Positions 24,139 through 32,838 of a DNA stretch of 64,000 nt are shown here, in pieces (within the stretch, counting starts at the first letter, position 1; the number at the start of each line of letters is the position of its first letter). The stretch comes from Arthrobacter zhaoxinii. GTDB lineage: Bacteria; Actinomycetota; Actinomycetes; Actinomycetales; Micrococcaceae. Position numbers and translations under genes: made by a program. A model generated the notes under the pieces. The model was not told the DNA's origin. It ran no database searches and worked only from the letters and a program-made list of their open reading frames with translations. Location of the stretch: positions 1,674,001 through 1,738,000 of the forward strand of contig NZ_CP104275.1 in the NCBI RefSeq assembly GCF_025244925.1, written 5' to 3'.

Positions 24139-26667
24139 ATGACGCGAGGACAGCTAAGGGTTTTTCTGGGGGCGGCACCCGGTGTGGGCAAAACCTACGC
24201 CATGCTCGAAGAGGGGCGCCGCCTCCGGGACGAGGGATCCGACGTCGTCGTCGCGCTGGTGGAAACGCACGGACGCGCCGGGACGGCCGCCGTGGCCGAG
24301 GGCCTGGAGACTATCCCGCGCGCGGTCCTGCGGCACCGGGGGCTGGAACTGCAGGAGATGGACCTGCCCGCGGTCCTGGCGCGGGCGCCCGAATATGCGC
24401 TGGTGGACGAACTCGCCCATACCAACGTGCCCGGGGGAAAGCACGAAAAGCGGTGGCAGGACGTGCAGGCCCTGCTTGACGCCGGGATCAACGTCCTGTC
24501 CACCGTGAACATCCAGCATATTGACTCCTTGAACGACGTGATCGAGCAGATCACCGGCACTCTGCAGGCCGAAACCGTGCCGGACGCCGTCCTGCGCGGC
24601 GCCGAACAGGTGGAGCTGGTGGACCTCACTCCGCAGTCGCTACGGGGCCGCCTGGCCGACGGCGTCATTTACCCCGCCGAACGGGTCGACGCCGCCCTGT
24701 CCAACTATTTCCGCCTCGGAAACCTGACGGCCCTGCGCGAGCTGGCCCTGTTGTGGCTGGCCGACGAAGTGGACTCGGCGCTGAACCGCTACCGCGAAGA
24801 GCATGGCATCAGCCGCAAATGGGAGGCACGGGAGCGGGTGGTGGTGGCGCTCACCGGCGGCCCCGAGGGTCGCACCCTGCTGCGCCGCGGAGCACGTATT
24901 GCAGCCCGGTCCGCCGGCGGTAAGCTGCTGGCCGTGCACGTCTCCGGCGCCGACGGACTGCGCGGACCGGAACCGGGGGAGCTGGCTTCGCAGCGGCTCC
25001 TGGTGGAGAAGCTCGGCGGCAGCTTCCACCAGGTGGTGGGAAACGACGTTCCGCGGGCGCTGGTGGACTTTGCCCGCAGCGTCAACGCCACCCAGCTGGT
25101 GGTGGGTGTCAGCCGGCGCCCCCGGATCGCGGCACTGCTGTCCGGGCCGGGAATCGGGGCCACGGTTATCCGGGAGTCCGGGGACATCGACGTGCACATG
25201 GTCTCCCACTCGGCGGCCGCCCGCACCCTGGTGCTGCCGCATTTCGGCAGTGCCCTCTCGGTGCGCCGGCGCCTGCTCGGCTTCGGCTTCGCCCTGGTGG
25301 GCGGGCCGCTGCTCACCGCCGGGCTGGTGTCCGTGCGCAGCGCCGAAACCATCACCGGCGACGTGCTCAGCTACCAGCTCCTGGTGATCCTGGTGGCCCT
25401 CGTCGGCGGCATCTGGCCGGCGCTGTTCGCCGCCCTGCTCTCGGGCCTGACCCTGGATTTCTTCTTCATTTCTCCGCTCTATACCGTCACCGTGGCCACC
25501 CCGTCCCACATGCTGGCGCTGGGGCTATACATCGTCAACGCCATGCTCGTGAGTTACGTGGTGGATGCCGCCGCCCGGCGGGCCCGAACCGCCCGGCGCT
25601 CGGCGTCGGAATCCGAACTGCTGGCCTCGGTGGCCGGCAGCGTGCTGCGCGGGGAGGACGCACTGGGTGCCCTGGTGAGCCGGACCCGCGAGGCCTTCAA
25701 CGTCAGCGCCGCACGCATGCGGTCCGAGGGCGAAGACCTGTACGCCGACGGCGACTGGCCGGCGTCCGTCACGCCCGACGACCCGGCCTTCACCCGGTTG
25801 CCGGTCGGGGAGCGTTGCTTCCTGGATTTGTGGGGCCGCGAACTGGCGGCGTCGGACCGGCGCCTGCTGGCGGTCATTACCGCCCAGCTGGAGGCAGCGC
25901 TGGAGCACCGGGAACTGACCGAAACCGCTCGGGGACTGGGCTCGCTGGCTGAAGCGGACAAGGTCCGCACGGCGCTGCTGGCCGCCGTCGGGCATGACCT
26001 GCGCCGTCCGCTCACGGCCGCAACGGCCGCCGTCACCAGCCTGCGGGCGACGGACGTCACCTGGTCCGAGCAGGACCGGAACGAACTGCTGGCCACCGCC
26101 GAGGAATCCCTCGCCTCCCTGTCCGGACTAGTCACCAGCCTGCTGGACGTCAGCAGGCTGCAGGCCGGCGTCGTCGGGGTGAGCCTGGAGCCGCTGAACG
26201 TCGCCGATGCGGTGCTGCCGGCGCTCGAGGAGCTGGAACTGGGCCCGGCGGAGGTGGAACTCGAAATCCCTGCTGCACCGCGCGTGGTCCTGGCCGATCC
26301 TGTGCTCCTGCAGCGGGTGCTGGTCAACCTGCTGGCCAACGCGGTGCGCTTCAGCCCGGAAGGAATCAGATGCGTGCTGTCGGTCAGTGAGTTCGCCGGG
26401 CGGGTGGAAATCCGCGTCATAGACTCAGGACCGGGCGTTCCCGAACAGCGGCGGGGGGAAATTTTTGTTCCGTTCCAGCGGCTGGGGGACATCGACAACT
26501 CCACCGGGCTCGGCCTCGGGCTGGCCCTGGCCAAGGGATTTACGGAAGGAATGGGCGGAACACTGGAAACTGAAGACACCCCCGGCGGCGGACTGACCAT
26601 GGTCCTCTCACTGCCGGTTGCCGCACCCCGCATCCCCGCGGGCGGACTGTCGGCGGTGGCAGGATGA
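24139..26667 (+). CDS. kdpD: Osmosensitive K+ channel sensor histidine kinase KdpD
   Basis: 842 aa. The N-terminal KdpD domain has a Walker A-like GAAPGVGKT and Walker B-like ALVDELAHTN. A universal-stress-protein-like domain (about 230-370) follows, then four transmembrane helices (about 375-485), a GAF-like linker, and the kinase core with the phosphoacceptor His619 in GHDLRRPL, the N box NLLANAVRFSP and DSGPGVPE and GLGLGLALAK for ATP. Senses low K+ or osmotic stress and phosphorylates KdpE. It overlaps kdpE by 4 nt. Confidence 0.96.
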   Translation: MTRGQLRVFLGAAPGVGKTYAMLEEGRRLRDEGSDVVVALVETHGRAGTAAVAEGLETIPRAVLRHRGLELQEMDLPAVLARAPEYALVDELAHTNVPGGKHEKRWQDVQALLDAGINVLSTVNIQHIDSLNDVIEQITGTLQAETVPDAVLRGAEQVELVDLTPQSLRGRLADGVIYPAERVDAALSNYFRLGNLTALRELALLWLADEVDSALNRYREEHGISRKWEARERVVVALTGGPEGRTLLRRGARIAARSAGGKLLAVHVSGADGLRGPEPGELASQRLLVEKLGGSFHQVVGNDVPRALVDFARSVNATQLVVGVSRRPRIAALLSGPGIGATVIRESGDIDVHMVSHSAAARTLVLPHFGSALSVRRRLLGFGFALVGGPLLTAGLVSVRSAETITGDVLSYQLLVILVALVGGIWPALFAALLSGLTLDFFFISPLYTVTVATPSHMLALGLYIVNAMLVSYVVDAAARRARTARRSASESELLASVAGSVLRGEDALGALVSRTREAFNVSAARMRSEGEDLYADGDWPASVTPDDPAFTRLPVGERCFLDLWGRELAASDRRLLAVITAQLEAALEHRELTETARGLGSLAEADKVRTALLAAVGHDLRRPLTAATAAVTSLRATDVTWSEQDRNELLATAEESLASLSGLVTSLLDVSRLQAGVVGVSLEPLNVADAVLPALEELELGPAEVELEIPAAPRVVLADPVLLQRVLVNLLANAVRFSPEGIRCVLSVSEFAGRVEIRVIDSGPGVPEQRRGEIFVPFQRLGDIDNSTGLGLGLALAKGFTEGMGGTLETEDTPGGGLTMVLSLPVAAPRIPAGGLSAVAG

Positions 26668-27338
26668 AGATCCTGGTCGCCGACGACGACGTACAGATCC
26701 TCCGGGCACTGCGGATCACCCTGAGCGCGTACGGATACGAGGTGGTGACCGCGGAAAGCGGAAGCGCCGCCATCCGTAAGGCGGTGGACACCCATCCGGA
26801 CCTGCTGGTGCTGGACCTGGGCATGCCGGGACTGAGCGGGATGGACGTCATTGAAGCCGTGCGCGGCTGGAGTGCCGTGCCGATCCTGGTGGTGTCCGGT
26901 CGGATCGATCCGGCGGACAAGGTCCGGGCACTGGACCTCGGAGCGGACGACTACGTCACGAAGCCCTTCTCCACCGAAGAACTGCTGGCCCGGATCCGTG
27001 CGTTGTCGCGCCGGTCCCCGTCCACGGCGGGGCCCAGCGAAATCACTTTCGGGGCGGTGCGGGTGGATCTGGCGGCGCGGCGGATCGCCCGGCTCGACGA
27101 CGGCTCGGACATCCGCCTCACCCCCACCGAGTGGCGGTTCCTGGCGGAGCTGCTCGCCCATCCGGGGATGCTGATCACCCAGCAGACGCTGTTGACCAAT
27201 GTCTGGGGTCCGGGCACCACGGACTCCGGCTACCTGCGCCTGTACATCGGGCAGCTGCGGCGGAAACTGGAGAGTGACCCGGCTGCTCCGGCGCACCTGC
27301 TGACCGAACACGGCATGGGGTACCGGTTTGTGCCCTGA
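26664..27338 (+). CDS. kdpE: KDP operon response regulator KdpE
   Basis: 224 aa OmpR-family regulator. Receiver domain with acidic pocket (VADDDVQIL), phosphoacceptor Asp51 in VLDLGMPGLSG and Lys in YVTKPFS. The C-terminal winged helix includes RLTPTEWRFLAELLAHPG and RLYIGQLRRKLE. The ATGA overlap with kdpD ensures coupled synthesis of kinase and regulator. Because it sits at the 3' end of the same transcript unit as the transporter, the system may be self-reinforcing. Confidence 0.96.
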   Translation: MKILVADDDVQILRALRITLSAYGYEVVTAESGSAAIRKAVDTHPDLLVLDLGMPGLSGMDVIEAVRGWSAVPILVVSGRIDPADKVRALDLGADDYVTKPFSTEELLARIRALSRRSPSTAGPSEITFGAVRVDLAARRIARLDDGSDIRLTPTEWRFLAELLAHPGMLITQQTLLTNVWGPGTTDSGYLRLYIGQLRRKLESDPAAPAHLLTEHGMGYRFVP

Positions 27339-27370
27339 CTCTGCCGGTGCAGGGCCTGCCCGTTAACGCA

Positions 27371-27406
27371 ATGAGCGCCCGGCCCCTAACGGGGGCGGGC
27401 GCTCAT
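27371..27406. terminator. Hairpin between convergent kdpE and NlpC/P60 gene
   Basis: ATGAGCGCCCG (27371-27381) pairs exactly with CGGGCGCTCAT (27396-27406), an 11-bp stem, followed by CTTTG on the plus strand. It lies between two convergent genes and may serve both. Confidence 0.75.
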
Positions 27407-27431
27407 CTTTGCACGTTGGGGCTAGGAAGCC

Positions 27432-28307
27432 TTATGCGCGGTAGAACACGGGGCCGGAGCCGACGTTGACGGACTGGACAACCGTCTGGTTGCCGTTCCA
27501 GCCGCTGTGGATGGCTTCGCCGTTGCCTACGTAGATGGCAATGTGGGCCAGGCCCATGCCGCCGTCGGCGTAGAAGACCATGTCACCGGGCTCCGGGGTG
27601 GAGACCTGGGTGCCGTAGGCGGCCAGCTGTGCGGGACCGAGGTCTCCCACGTTGTGGCCTGCGGCGCGCAGGGCAACCTCAACCAGCACGGTGCAGTCCT
27701 GGGCTGCGCCCAGCTGCGACTGAGCCGAAGCCAGCATGATGGCGTTGGTGCCGGAGGCAGCGGGAGCGGAGAATGACGTTCCCTGCGTGGTGACGACGCC
27801 GAGGTTGGCGGCCTCAGCCGGTGCGGCTGCGGCGGCCGGTGCGGCAACCGGTGCGTAGGACGCAGCGGGTGCAGCGGCAATCGCCGGAGCGGCCTCGCCG
27901 GCAACGGTGATGACATCACCGGGGTAGATCACTGAGGCCAGGGACAGGCCGTTCAGGGACAGCAGGGTGTCCAGGCCGACGCCGTAAGCGGCGGAGATCT
28001 GGCCCAGGGTGTCACCGGAGACCACGGTGTGGGTGGCGGCAGCAGCTGCGGGGGCAGCGGCCGGAGCGGCAGCAACGGGAGCGGCCGGGGCAACCGGAGC
28101 AACAGCCTGTGCAGGGGTGTAGTTGTCGTTGGCGACAACACCGGCGGAGGCCGGAGCAGCCATGCCGAGCATGAGGCCGGAACCGGCCACTACTACAGCA
28201 GCGGTGCTTCCGATGGTGCGGCCGCGGCCTGCAACGGCCTGTGCGATGGTGGTGCGGGCGTCGATGTTCTCGGCGCGGTGGCGTCCACGAGTCTTGTTGA
28301 AAGTCAT
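27432..28307 (-). CDS. Secreted LysM and NlpC/P60 domain protein (putative peptidoglycan endopeptidase)
   Basis: 291 aa. A long signal region (hydrophobic about 33-56, ending AAPASAG) is followed by an Ala/Pro-rich linker, one LysM peptidoglycan-binding domain (about 92-136: THTVVSGDTLGQISAAYGV), a second Ala/Pro linker and an NlpC/P60 domain (about 190-291) with nucleophile Cys205 in AAQDCTVLV and His255 in GLAHIAIYVGNG. It should cleave stem peptides in the cell wall. Expression is probably controlled by the c-di-AMP riboswitch directly upstream, as for many actinobacterial cell-wall hydrolases. Its DCT differs from the usual DCSG/DCSSL nucleophile context. Confidence 0.9.
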   Translation of the reverse strand: MTFNKTRGRHRAENIDARTTIAQAVAGRGRTIGSTAAVVVAGSGLMLGMAAPASAGVVANDNYTPAQAVAPVAPAAPVAAAPAAAPAAAAATHTVVSGDTLGQISAAYGVGLDTLLSLNGLSLASVIYPGDVITVAGEAAPAIAAAPAASYAPVAAPAAAAAPAEAANLGVVTTQGTSFSAPAASGTNAIMLASAQSQLGAAQDCTVLVEVALRAAGHNVGDLGPAQLAAYGTQVSTPEPGDMVFYADGGMGLAHIAIYVGNGEAIHSGWNGNQTVVQSVNVGSGPVFYRA

Positions 28308-28309
28308 GT

Positions 28310-28492
28310 AATAACCTCTCCCGATACCTGCGAGGTGAGCTGTCGGATTCGGATGGGAGACACCCGGCCGCCGGTGGAAACCGGTCGGCTTAACCCCAAG
28401 GATTCAAGGAACCCGTAAATGGTTCCCCCGCCTCTGCCGTGGTTGTGCGATCTGTGGACCCCGGGACCAGCGGCAGAGCTAGGTAACAAGCC
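28310..28492 (-). promoter_or_regulatory. c-di-AMP riboswitch (ydaO-yuaA type)
   Basis: Read on the minus strand, the 5' UTR contains the conserved ydaO-yuaA blocks in order: GGGGGAACCA, then TTGAATCCTTGGGGTTAAG, then GGCCGGGTG and CCATCCGAATCCGACAGCTC, then ACCTCGCAGGTATCGG, ending just before the GGAGAGG ribosome-binding site. This class binds cyclic di-AMP and in actinobacteria usually precedes genes for cell-wall peptidases, and usually turns expression off at high ligand. The downstream LysM/NlpC-P60 gene fits that pattern. Confidence 0.85.
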
Positions 28493-28525
28493 CGGGGGAG
28501 CCGCATCAGAAAGCGGCATGGGTAT

Positions 28526-28548
28526 AACCGTACTGGATAGTTACGGTT
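28526..28548. promoter_or_regulatory. Inverted repeat upstream of the riboswitch
   Basis: AACCGTA (28526-28532) and TACGGTT (28542-28548) form a perfect 7-bp inverted repeat with a 9-nt spacer, about 35 nt upstream of the riboswitch on the minus strand, in an AT-richer promoter-like stretch. On that strand it contains GTAAC, reminiscent of MtrA-type sites near cell-wall hydrolase genes; this link is speculative. Confidence 0.4.
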
Positions 28549-28959
28549 GGATAACCATTATGTGATCTGCTTCTCTTGGGCGTGTGATCGGGGGCGCGGT
28601 ATGCTACTCGATTTGCCCGTCACCTGCCACTTCGCACAACATTCAACTCGATTTTAACAAGGTTCGCCGGCCCATCCCAACTTCGGACAATGTGCAGGTG
28701 AAATCCCTGTAATCCCGTGGGTAACAGGGGCACCAGGGAACAGCACTCCGGGGGCTTCCCCTCCGCTGTTCGGGGCCGAAAAAACAGGCGCGGTTACGGA
28801 AGTGGCGCCTGGGTTCCCATGCACCCCAGCAGCATCATCACGAAAAGGAATGTGCCCGGGATCACGAAAAGCGGCGCTGCTTTGCGCGCCCTAGCCGCGT
28901 CCGGCTGCGCGTAGAATTGTTAGGCAGCCTTTCAATATGGGGCGGCAGATGTCGACAAA
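28549..28959. other. Long intergenic leader before the MFS gene, no gene recognised
   Basis: About 410 bp with locally lower GC near 28560-28690 (promoter-like for the minus-strand riboswitch transcript or the plus-strand MFS gene). A small hairpin is possible at CCCTGT/ACAGGG near 28706-28730. No RNA family was recognised. The short open frame at 28717-28914 has no SD and an atypical composition. TTAGGCAGCCTTTC near 28920 weakly resembles an iron box but fails as a palindrome. Confidence 0.4.
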
Positions 28960-28971
28960 CAGGAGTGAGCA

Positions 28972-30168
28972 GTGGCTGGCAGCGGTTCGAAATTATGGAC
29001 CAGGGGATTTGTGCTGGCGATCATCACCAATCTCTTTATTTCACTGGTGTTTTATCTGTTGATGACCACCATGGCGCTTTACGCGGTGCAGGAGTTCGCC
29101 GCCTCGGACGGCGCGGCCGGATTCGCCTCCGGGTCCTTCGTCCTCGGCGCCCTCGCGGCGCGCGTGTTTGCGGGTAAGTTCCTGGACTTCGTAGGACGCC
29201 GACGCCTGCTGGTGATCAGCCTCGCGGTCTTCGTGGCCGCTTCGCTGCTCTACATTCCGGCCTCGAACCTGGCTCTGCTGCTGGCCGTGCGGATACTGCA
29301 CGGCATGGCCTTCGGTGCGGCGAGTACGAGTATCTCCGCCTCGGTCATGGGGCTCATTCCCGTACACCGGCGCGGTGAGGGAACCGGCTATTTCGGTATC
29401 TCCACCACCCTGGCCACGGCAATCGGCCCCTTCCTGGCCGTGTTCCTGGTGAACTCCGTCAGCTACCGCGCCCTGTTCCTGTTCGCCGCCGGCTGTGCCG
29501 CCGTCGCCCTGGCGCTCTCCCTGGTGCTGCGGCTGCCTGAACGCATACCCGGCCCCGAGGAACAGAAGAACAAGTGGCGGATGCACCTGACGGACATCAT
29601 CGATCCGTCCGCACTTGCCATCGCCTCGGTGATGTTCATTGCCGGTGCGGCGTACGCAGGCATCCTGTCCTTCCTCAACTCCTACGCGCAGAGCGAAGGC
29701 CTGGCGCTCGGCGCCAGCCTCTTCTTTGTGGTCTACGCCGGCGTTGTGCTGGTCTCGCGGCTCTTCGTAGGACGCATCCAGGACCGGCACGGCGACAACG
29801 CCGTGGTCTACCCGACCCTGGTGTCCTTTGCCGTCGGCCTGGCCCTCCTGGCCTACGCCCCGAATGACATGGTGATGGCGGCGGCCGGAATCTTCGTGGG
29901 CTTCGGTTTCGGTGCCCTGATGCCGTGTGCCCAGGCGATTGCCGTGAGCATGGCGCCGGCTGCCAGGATCGGCCTGGCCACCTCCACCTTCTTCATCCTG
30001 ATGGACGCGGGCGTGGGCCTCGGCCCGCTGCTGCTGGGTGCGCTCCTGCCGTTCACGGGCTTCCACGGAATGTACTGGGTGCTCGCCGCCGTCCTGCTGG
30101 CGTCCACCGTGCTCTACTACTTTGTGCACGGCCGGAAGAACTACCGCCCCGGCACACCGGTGGAGTAA
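28972..30168 (+). CDS. MFS transporter
   Basis: 398 aa with about 12 transmembrane segments. The loop 2-3 motif FAGKFLDFVGRRRLL (compare GxLaDrxGrkr) and the loop 8-9 repeat VGRIQDRHGDN mark the two halves of a major facilitator. The size and single-domain layout resemble drug:H+ antiporter-1 exporters, but the substrate cannot be read from the sequence. The GTG start at 28972 has AGGAG 7 nt upstream, which decides the start. No regulator is adjacent. Confidence 0.88.
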   Translation: MAGSGSKLWTRGFVLAIITNLFISLVFYLLMTTMALYAVQEFAASDGAAGFASGSFVLGALAARVFAGKFLDFVGRRRLLVISLAVFVAASLLYIPASNLALLLAVRILHGMAFGAASTSISASVMGLIPVHRRGEGTGYFGISTTLATAIGPFLAVFLVNSVSYRALFLFAAGCAAVALALSLVLRLPERIPGPEEQKNKWRMHLTDIIDPSALAIASVMFIAGAAYAGILSFLNSYAQSEGLALGASLFFVVYAGVVLVSRLFVGRIQDRHGDNAVVYPTLVSFAVGLALLAYAPNDMVMAAAGIFVGFGFGALMPCAQAIAVSMAPAARIGLATSTFFILMDAGVGLGPLLLGALLPFTGFHGMYWVLAAVLLASTVLYYFVHGRKNYRPGTPVE

Positions 30169-30240
30169 GCCCCCGGGTGTTCCGGCCGGCTGACACGGTA
30201 ACCTCTTTCCCACACGGCTCCGTCAAGGGAAAGCAGCACC

Positions 30241-31263
30241 ATGGCACGCGAGGAAACCACCCTGACCGTCCCCGGCCCGGAAGGGGATCGGCAGGTCCGC
30301 ATCTCCAGCCCCGGCCGGGTCATCTGGCCTGATCCCGGCATCACCAAACTGGATCTGGCCCGTTATTTCGCGGAAGTCGGTGATGCTTTCATCCGGGCCA
30401 ACGGCGGGCGGCCCGTCTCGCTGGAGCGGTTCCCGGAGGGCATCGGCGGGGAAGTCTTTTTCTCCAAGAACCCGCCGCGCGGCATGCCGGACTGGATGCG
30501 CTCGGTCACCGTCACGTACCCCAGCGCCCGGTCGCACCCGCAGGTGGTGCTGGACGAGCCGGCCGCCGCGGTGTGGGCCGCGCAGATGAACACGGTGGTG
30601 TTCCATCCCTGGCCCTCGCGGGCGGACAACACGGACAACCCGGACCAGCTGCGCATTGACCTGGATCCCCAGCCGGGCACGGACTTCGACGACGCCGTCC
30701 GGCCGGCCCAGGAACTGCGGTCCATCCTGGCCGAGGCCGGATTGGAGGCGTTCATCAAGACCTCGGGCAACCGCGGCATCCACCTGTTCGCCCCGATCCG
30801 GTCGGACTATGAATTCCTGGACGTCCGGCACGCCGTCATCGCCGCGGCCCGGGAGGTGGAGCGCCGGATGCCGGACAAGGTGACCACGGCCTGGTGGAAG
30901 GAAGAACGCGGCGAACGCGTGTTCGTGGACTTCAACCAGGCCAACCGTGACCGCACCATGGCCGGCGCCTACAGCCCCCGGGCACTCCCGAACGCACCCG
31001 TCTCCTGCCCCGTCGCGTGGGAGGAGCTGGAGCGGGTGCATCCTGCAGACTTCACCATGCAGACGGTTCCGGAGCGCCTGCGGACTATAGGGGATCCCTG
31101 GGCGGACATGGCCGCCCGGCCGGGGTCCATCGACGTCCTGCTGGGCTGGTGGGAGCGGGACCTCGCCAACGGGCTGGGCGAGCTGCCCTTCCCGCCGGAC
31201 TATCCGAAGATGCCGGGGGAGCCGCCCCGGGTCCAGCCCAGCCGGGCCCGCCGGAAGGATTAG
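30241..31263 (+). CDS. Stand-alone LigD-type DNA primase-polymerase (AEP family)
   Basis: 340 aa, a single LigD polymerase domain: GRVIWPDPGITKLDLARYF, SLERFPEGIGGEVFFSKN, the metal-binding RIDLDPQPG (about 138-146), FIKTSGNRGIHLFAPI, and VFVDFNQANRDRTMAGAYSP. In NHEJ systems this archaeo-eukaryotic primase fold fills gaps with ribonucleotides during double-strand-break repair. Neither the ligase/nuclease domains nor Ku are present in this window, so it resembles separate PolD/PrimC-type proteins of actinobacteria that act in base-excision or gap repair. ATG preceded by AAGGGAAAGC. Its stop overlaps the convergent TusA gene by 4 nt. Confidence 0.92.
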   Translation: MAREETTLTVPGPEGDRQVRISSPGRVIWPDPGITKLDLARYFAEVGDAFIRANGGRPVSLERFPEGIGGEVFFSKNPPRGMPDWMRSVTVTYPSARSHPQVVLDEPAAAVWAAQMNTVVFHPWPSRADNTDNPDQLRIDLDPQPGTDFDDAVRPAQELRSILAEAGLEAFIKTSGNRGIHLFAPIRSDYEFLDVRHAVIAAAREVERRMPDKVTTAWWKEERGERVFVDFNQANRDRTMAGAYSPRALPNAPVSCPVAWEELERVHPADFTMQTVPERLRTIGDPWADMAARPGSIDVLLGWWERDLANGLGELPFPPDYPKMPGEPPRVQPSRARRKD

Positions 31264-31487
31264 GCCTTCTGCACCGTGATCGACCACTCGGCCGGGCCGC
31301 GCTTGGAGAAATCCGTGACCGGGTAGCCGCTCTCGGCTGCCCAGCGCGGAATCGCATCCGTGGCCTGGGTGCAGTCAAAGTGGATGACGAGTTCGTCGCC
31401 GTTCGTCAGCGTTGTCATGGCCTGCTTGGCCTCCACGAGGGGGAAGGGGCAGACGGATCCGTTGGTTTCCAGGGTGACCTGTGCCAT
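31260..31487 (-). CDS. TusA family sulfurtransferase
   Basis: 75 aa SirA/TusA fold. The conserved Cys-Pro is in SVCPFPLVEAKQAM (about residues 11-24), the sulfur-carrying cysteine. The gene follows the YeeE/YedE transporter on the same strand after 30 nt, a frequent pair for thiosulfate uptake and sulfur relay. In E. coli the homologue TusA delivers sulfur for tRNA thiolation; here the context suggests it accepts sulfur from the transporter. GGAAAC precedes the ATG. Confidence 0.9.
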   Translation of the reverse strand: MAQVTLETNGSVCPFPLVEAKQAMTTLTNGDELVIHFDCTQATDAIPRWAAESGYPVTDFSKRGPAEWSITVQKA

Positions 31488-31517
31488 GGTGTGTTTCCTT
31501 TTCTAGCTTGGAGGGGA

Positions 31518-32570
31518 TTAGACGCCGGCGGGGACGCGTGCGGAGGCAGGCGCCGGCCGGCGGTTCATGATGGTGAGCTTCGCGGCGACGCCGGTGCCGA
31601 GGATCATGAAGATCAGCGCGGTCCAGCCCTGGAAGGTGAACTGGGCAGTCTGCACCATTGCGTTGCCGATGGTGCAGCCGCCGGCCAGCGCTGCGCCGAT
31701 GCCCATCAGGGCACCGCCGCCGAGGCTCTTTACTGCCGTGGCGGCGTCGGGCACCCGGACCCGGAATTCGCCGCTGCCCTTGGCTGCAATGAAGGAGCCG
31801 AGCAGGATGCCGATGACCAGGTACACGCCCCAGTCCACCAGTTCCGCATCACCGGTCACCAGGTAGCTGACCAGCTTGGAGGACGGGGTGGTGATGCCCA
31901 GGCCGTCCTCACGGCCGGTGGCCCAGCTCAGCGGCCACGCAGCCGTGGCGATAAGGCCGATGACGACGGCGGTGGCGAAGGCGTTCCACGGCTTTTCAAA
32001 CAGAAGGTGCGCCAACCCGGTCTTCGATGCCGGCAGGGCCGCCATTGTGAATTTGGGCTTGGCCAGGTGATGCCGGACGGCCAGCGCCACGGCCGCCACG
32101 AGCACCGCCACCAGCAGCCACGGTGAGATTCCCAGGACGGAGTAGAAGTTGCTCTGCTCCACGGTGACGGACCGCATGGCCGTGTTGAAGCCGGCCAGGG
32201 GACCGGTCTTCATGACCGCGGCGAACAGGGCGTAGGAGATCAGTGCGAGCCAGCTGCCGACCAGGCCTTCGCCGGCGCGGTAGTAGGTTCCGGTGGCGCA
32301 TCCGCCGGCCAGCACGATGGCGAAACCGAAGATGAAGCCGCCCACGATGGTGGCCAGCCAGGGAAATGCCTCGGCCTGCAGGGTGATGATGCCTGCGGCG
32401 TCCAGCGCGAAAACGCCGACGCTCTGCACGGCCACCACCACGAGGAAGGCGGTGAGCCATCGGGTATTGCGCGTGACCCAGACGTCCCGGAAGGCGCCGG
32501 TGACGCAGAATCTGCCGCGCTGCATAACGAACCCGAGCGCCAGCCCGACCAGCAGGCCTGAAATAAGCAT
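31518..32570 (-). CDS. YeeE/YedE family thiosulfate transporter
   Basis: 350 aa with about nine hydrophobic segments. The family's two cysteine motifs are visible: GRFCVTGAFRDVW (about residues 19-31) and GGCATGTYYRAGEG (about 88-101), with a third GGCTIGNAMV near 306. YeeE passes thiosulfate along these conserved cysteines (established for the YeeE/TsuA family). AGGAGC lies 7 nt before the ATG. First gene of a two-gene unit with tusA. Confidence 0.92.
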   Translation of the reverse strand: MLISGLLVGLALGFVMQRGRFCVTGAFRDVWVTRNTRWLTAFLVVVAVQSVGVFALDAAGIITLQAEAFPWLATIVGGFIFGFAIVLAGGCATGTYYRAGEGLVGSWLALISYALFAAVMKTGPLAGFNTAMRSVTVEQSNFYSVLGISPWLLVAVLVAAVALAVRHHLAKPKFTMAALPASKTGLAHLLFEKPWNAFATAVVIGLIATAAWPLSWATGREDGLGITTPSSKLVSYLVTGDAELVDWGVYLVIGILLGSFIAAKGSGEFRVRVPDAATAVKSLGGGALMGIGAALAGGCTIGNAMVQTAQFTFQGWTALIFMILGTGVAAKLTIMNRRPAPASARVPAGV

Positions 32571-32838
32571 GGAAACTGCTCCTAGGGGAAAAGAGGATTC
32601 CGCGGCAGGATGCCGCGGCTATGCAACGCTAGTTGGGCCGGTTTCCCGCCGCCAAGGAATGTGGCCCAGCATGTCTGCGGGTTAAGCCGCGTGACGGCGG
32701 GCTGGACGAAGGACGGTCCGGGATGCACCGTTGCCCGCTTCGCTGGTCCGGCCGGTCCCCGCTGCCCGTGCCATGGCCGGAGAAGGGACGCGGTGGCAGA
32801 ATCGGAGGGCAGGCAGCACAACCGGCAGCCAGGACGCG

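Noticed and set aside
28717..28914. Small plus-strand open frame before the MFS gene
   Set aside because: No SD, atypical composition and no recognisable protein.
28915..28935. DtxR/IdeR-type iron box near TTAGGCAGCCTTTC
   Set aside because: Only one half-site fits and there is no second arm with the required symmetry.
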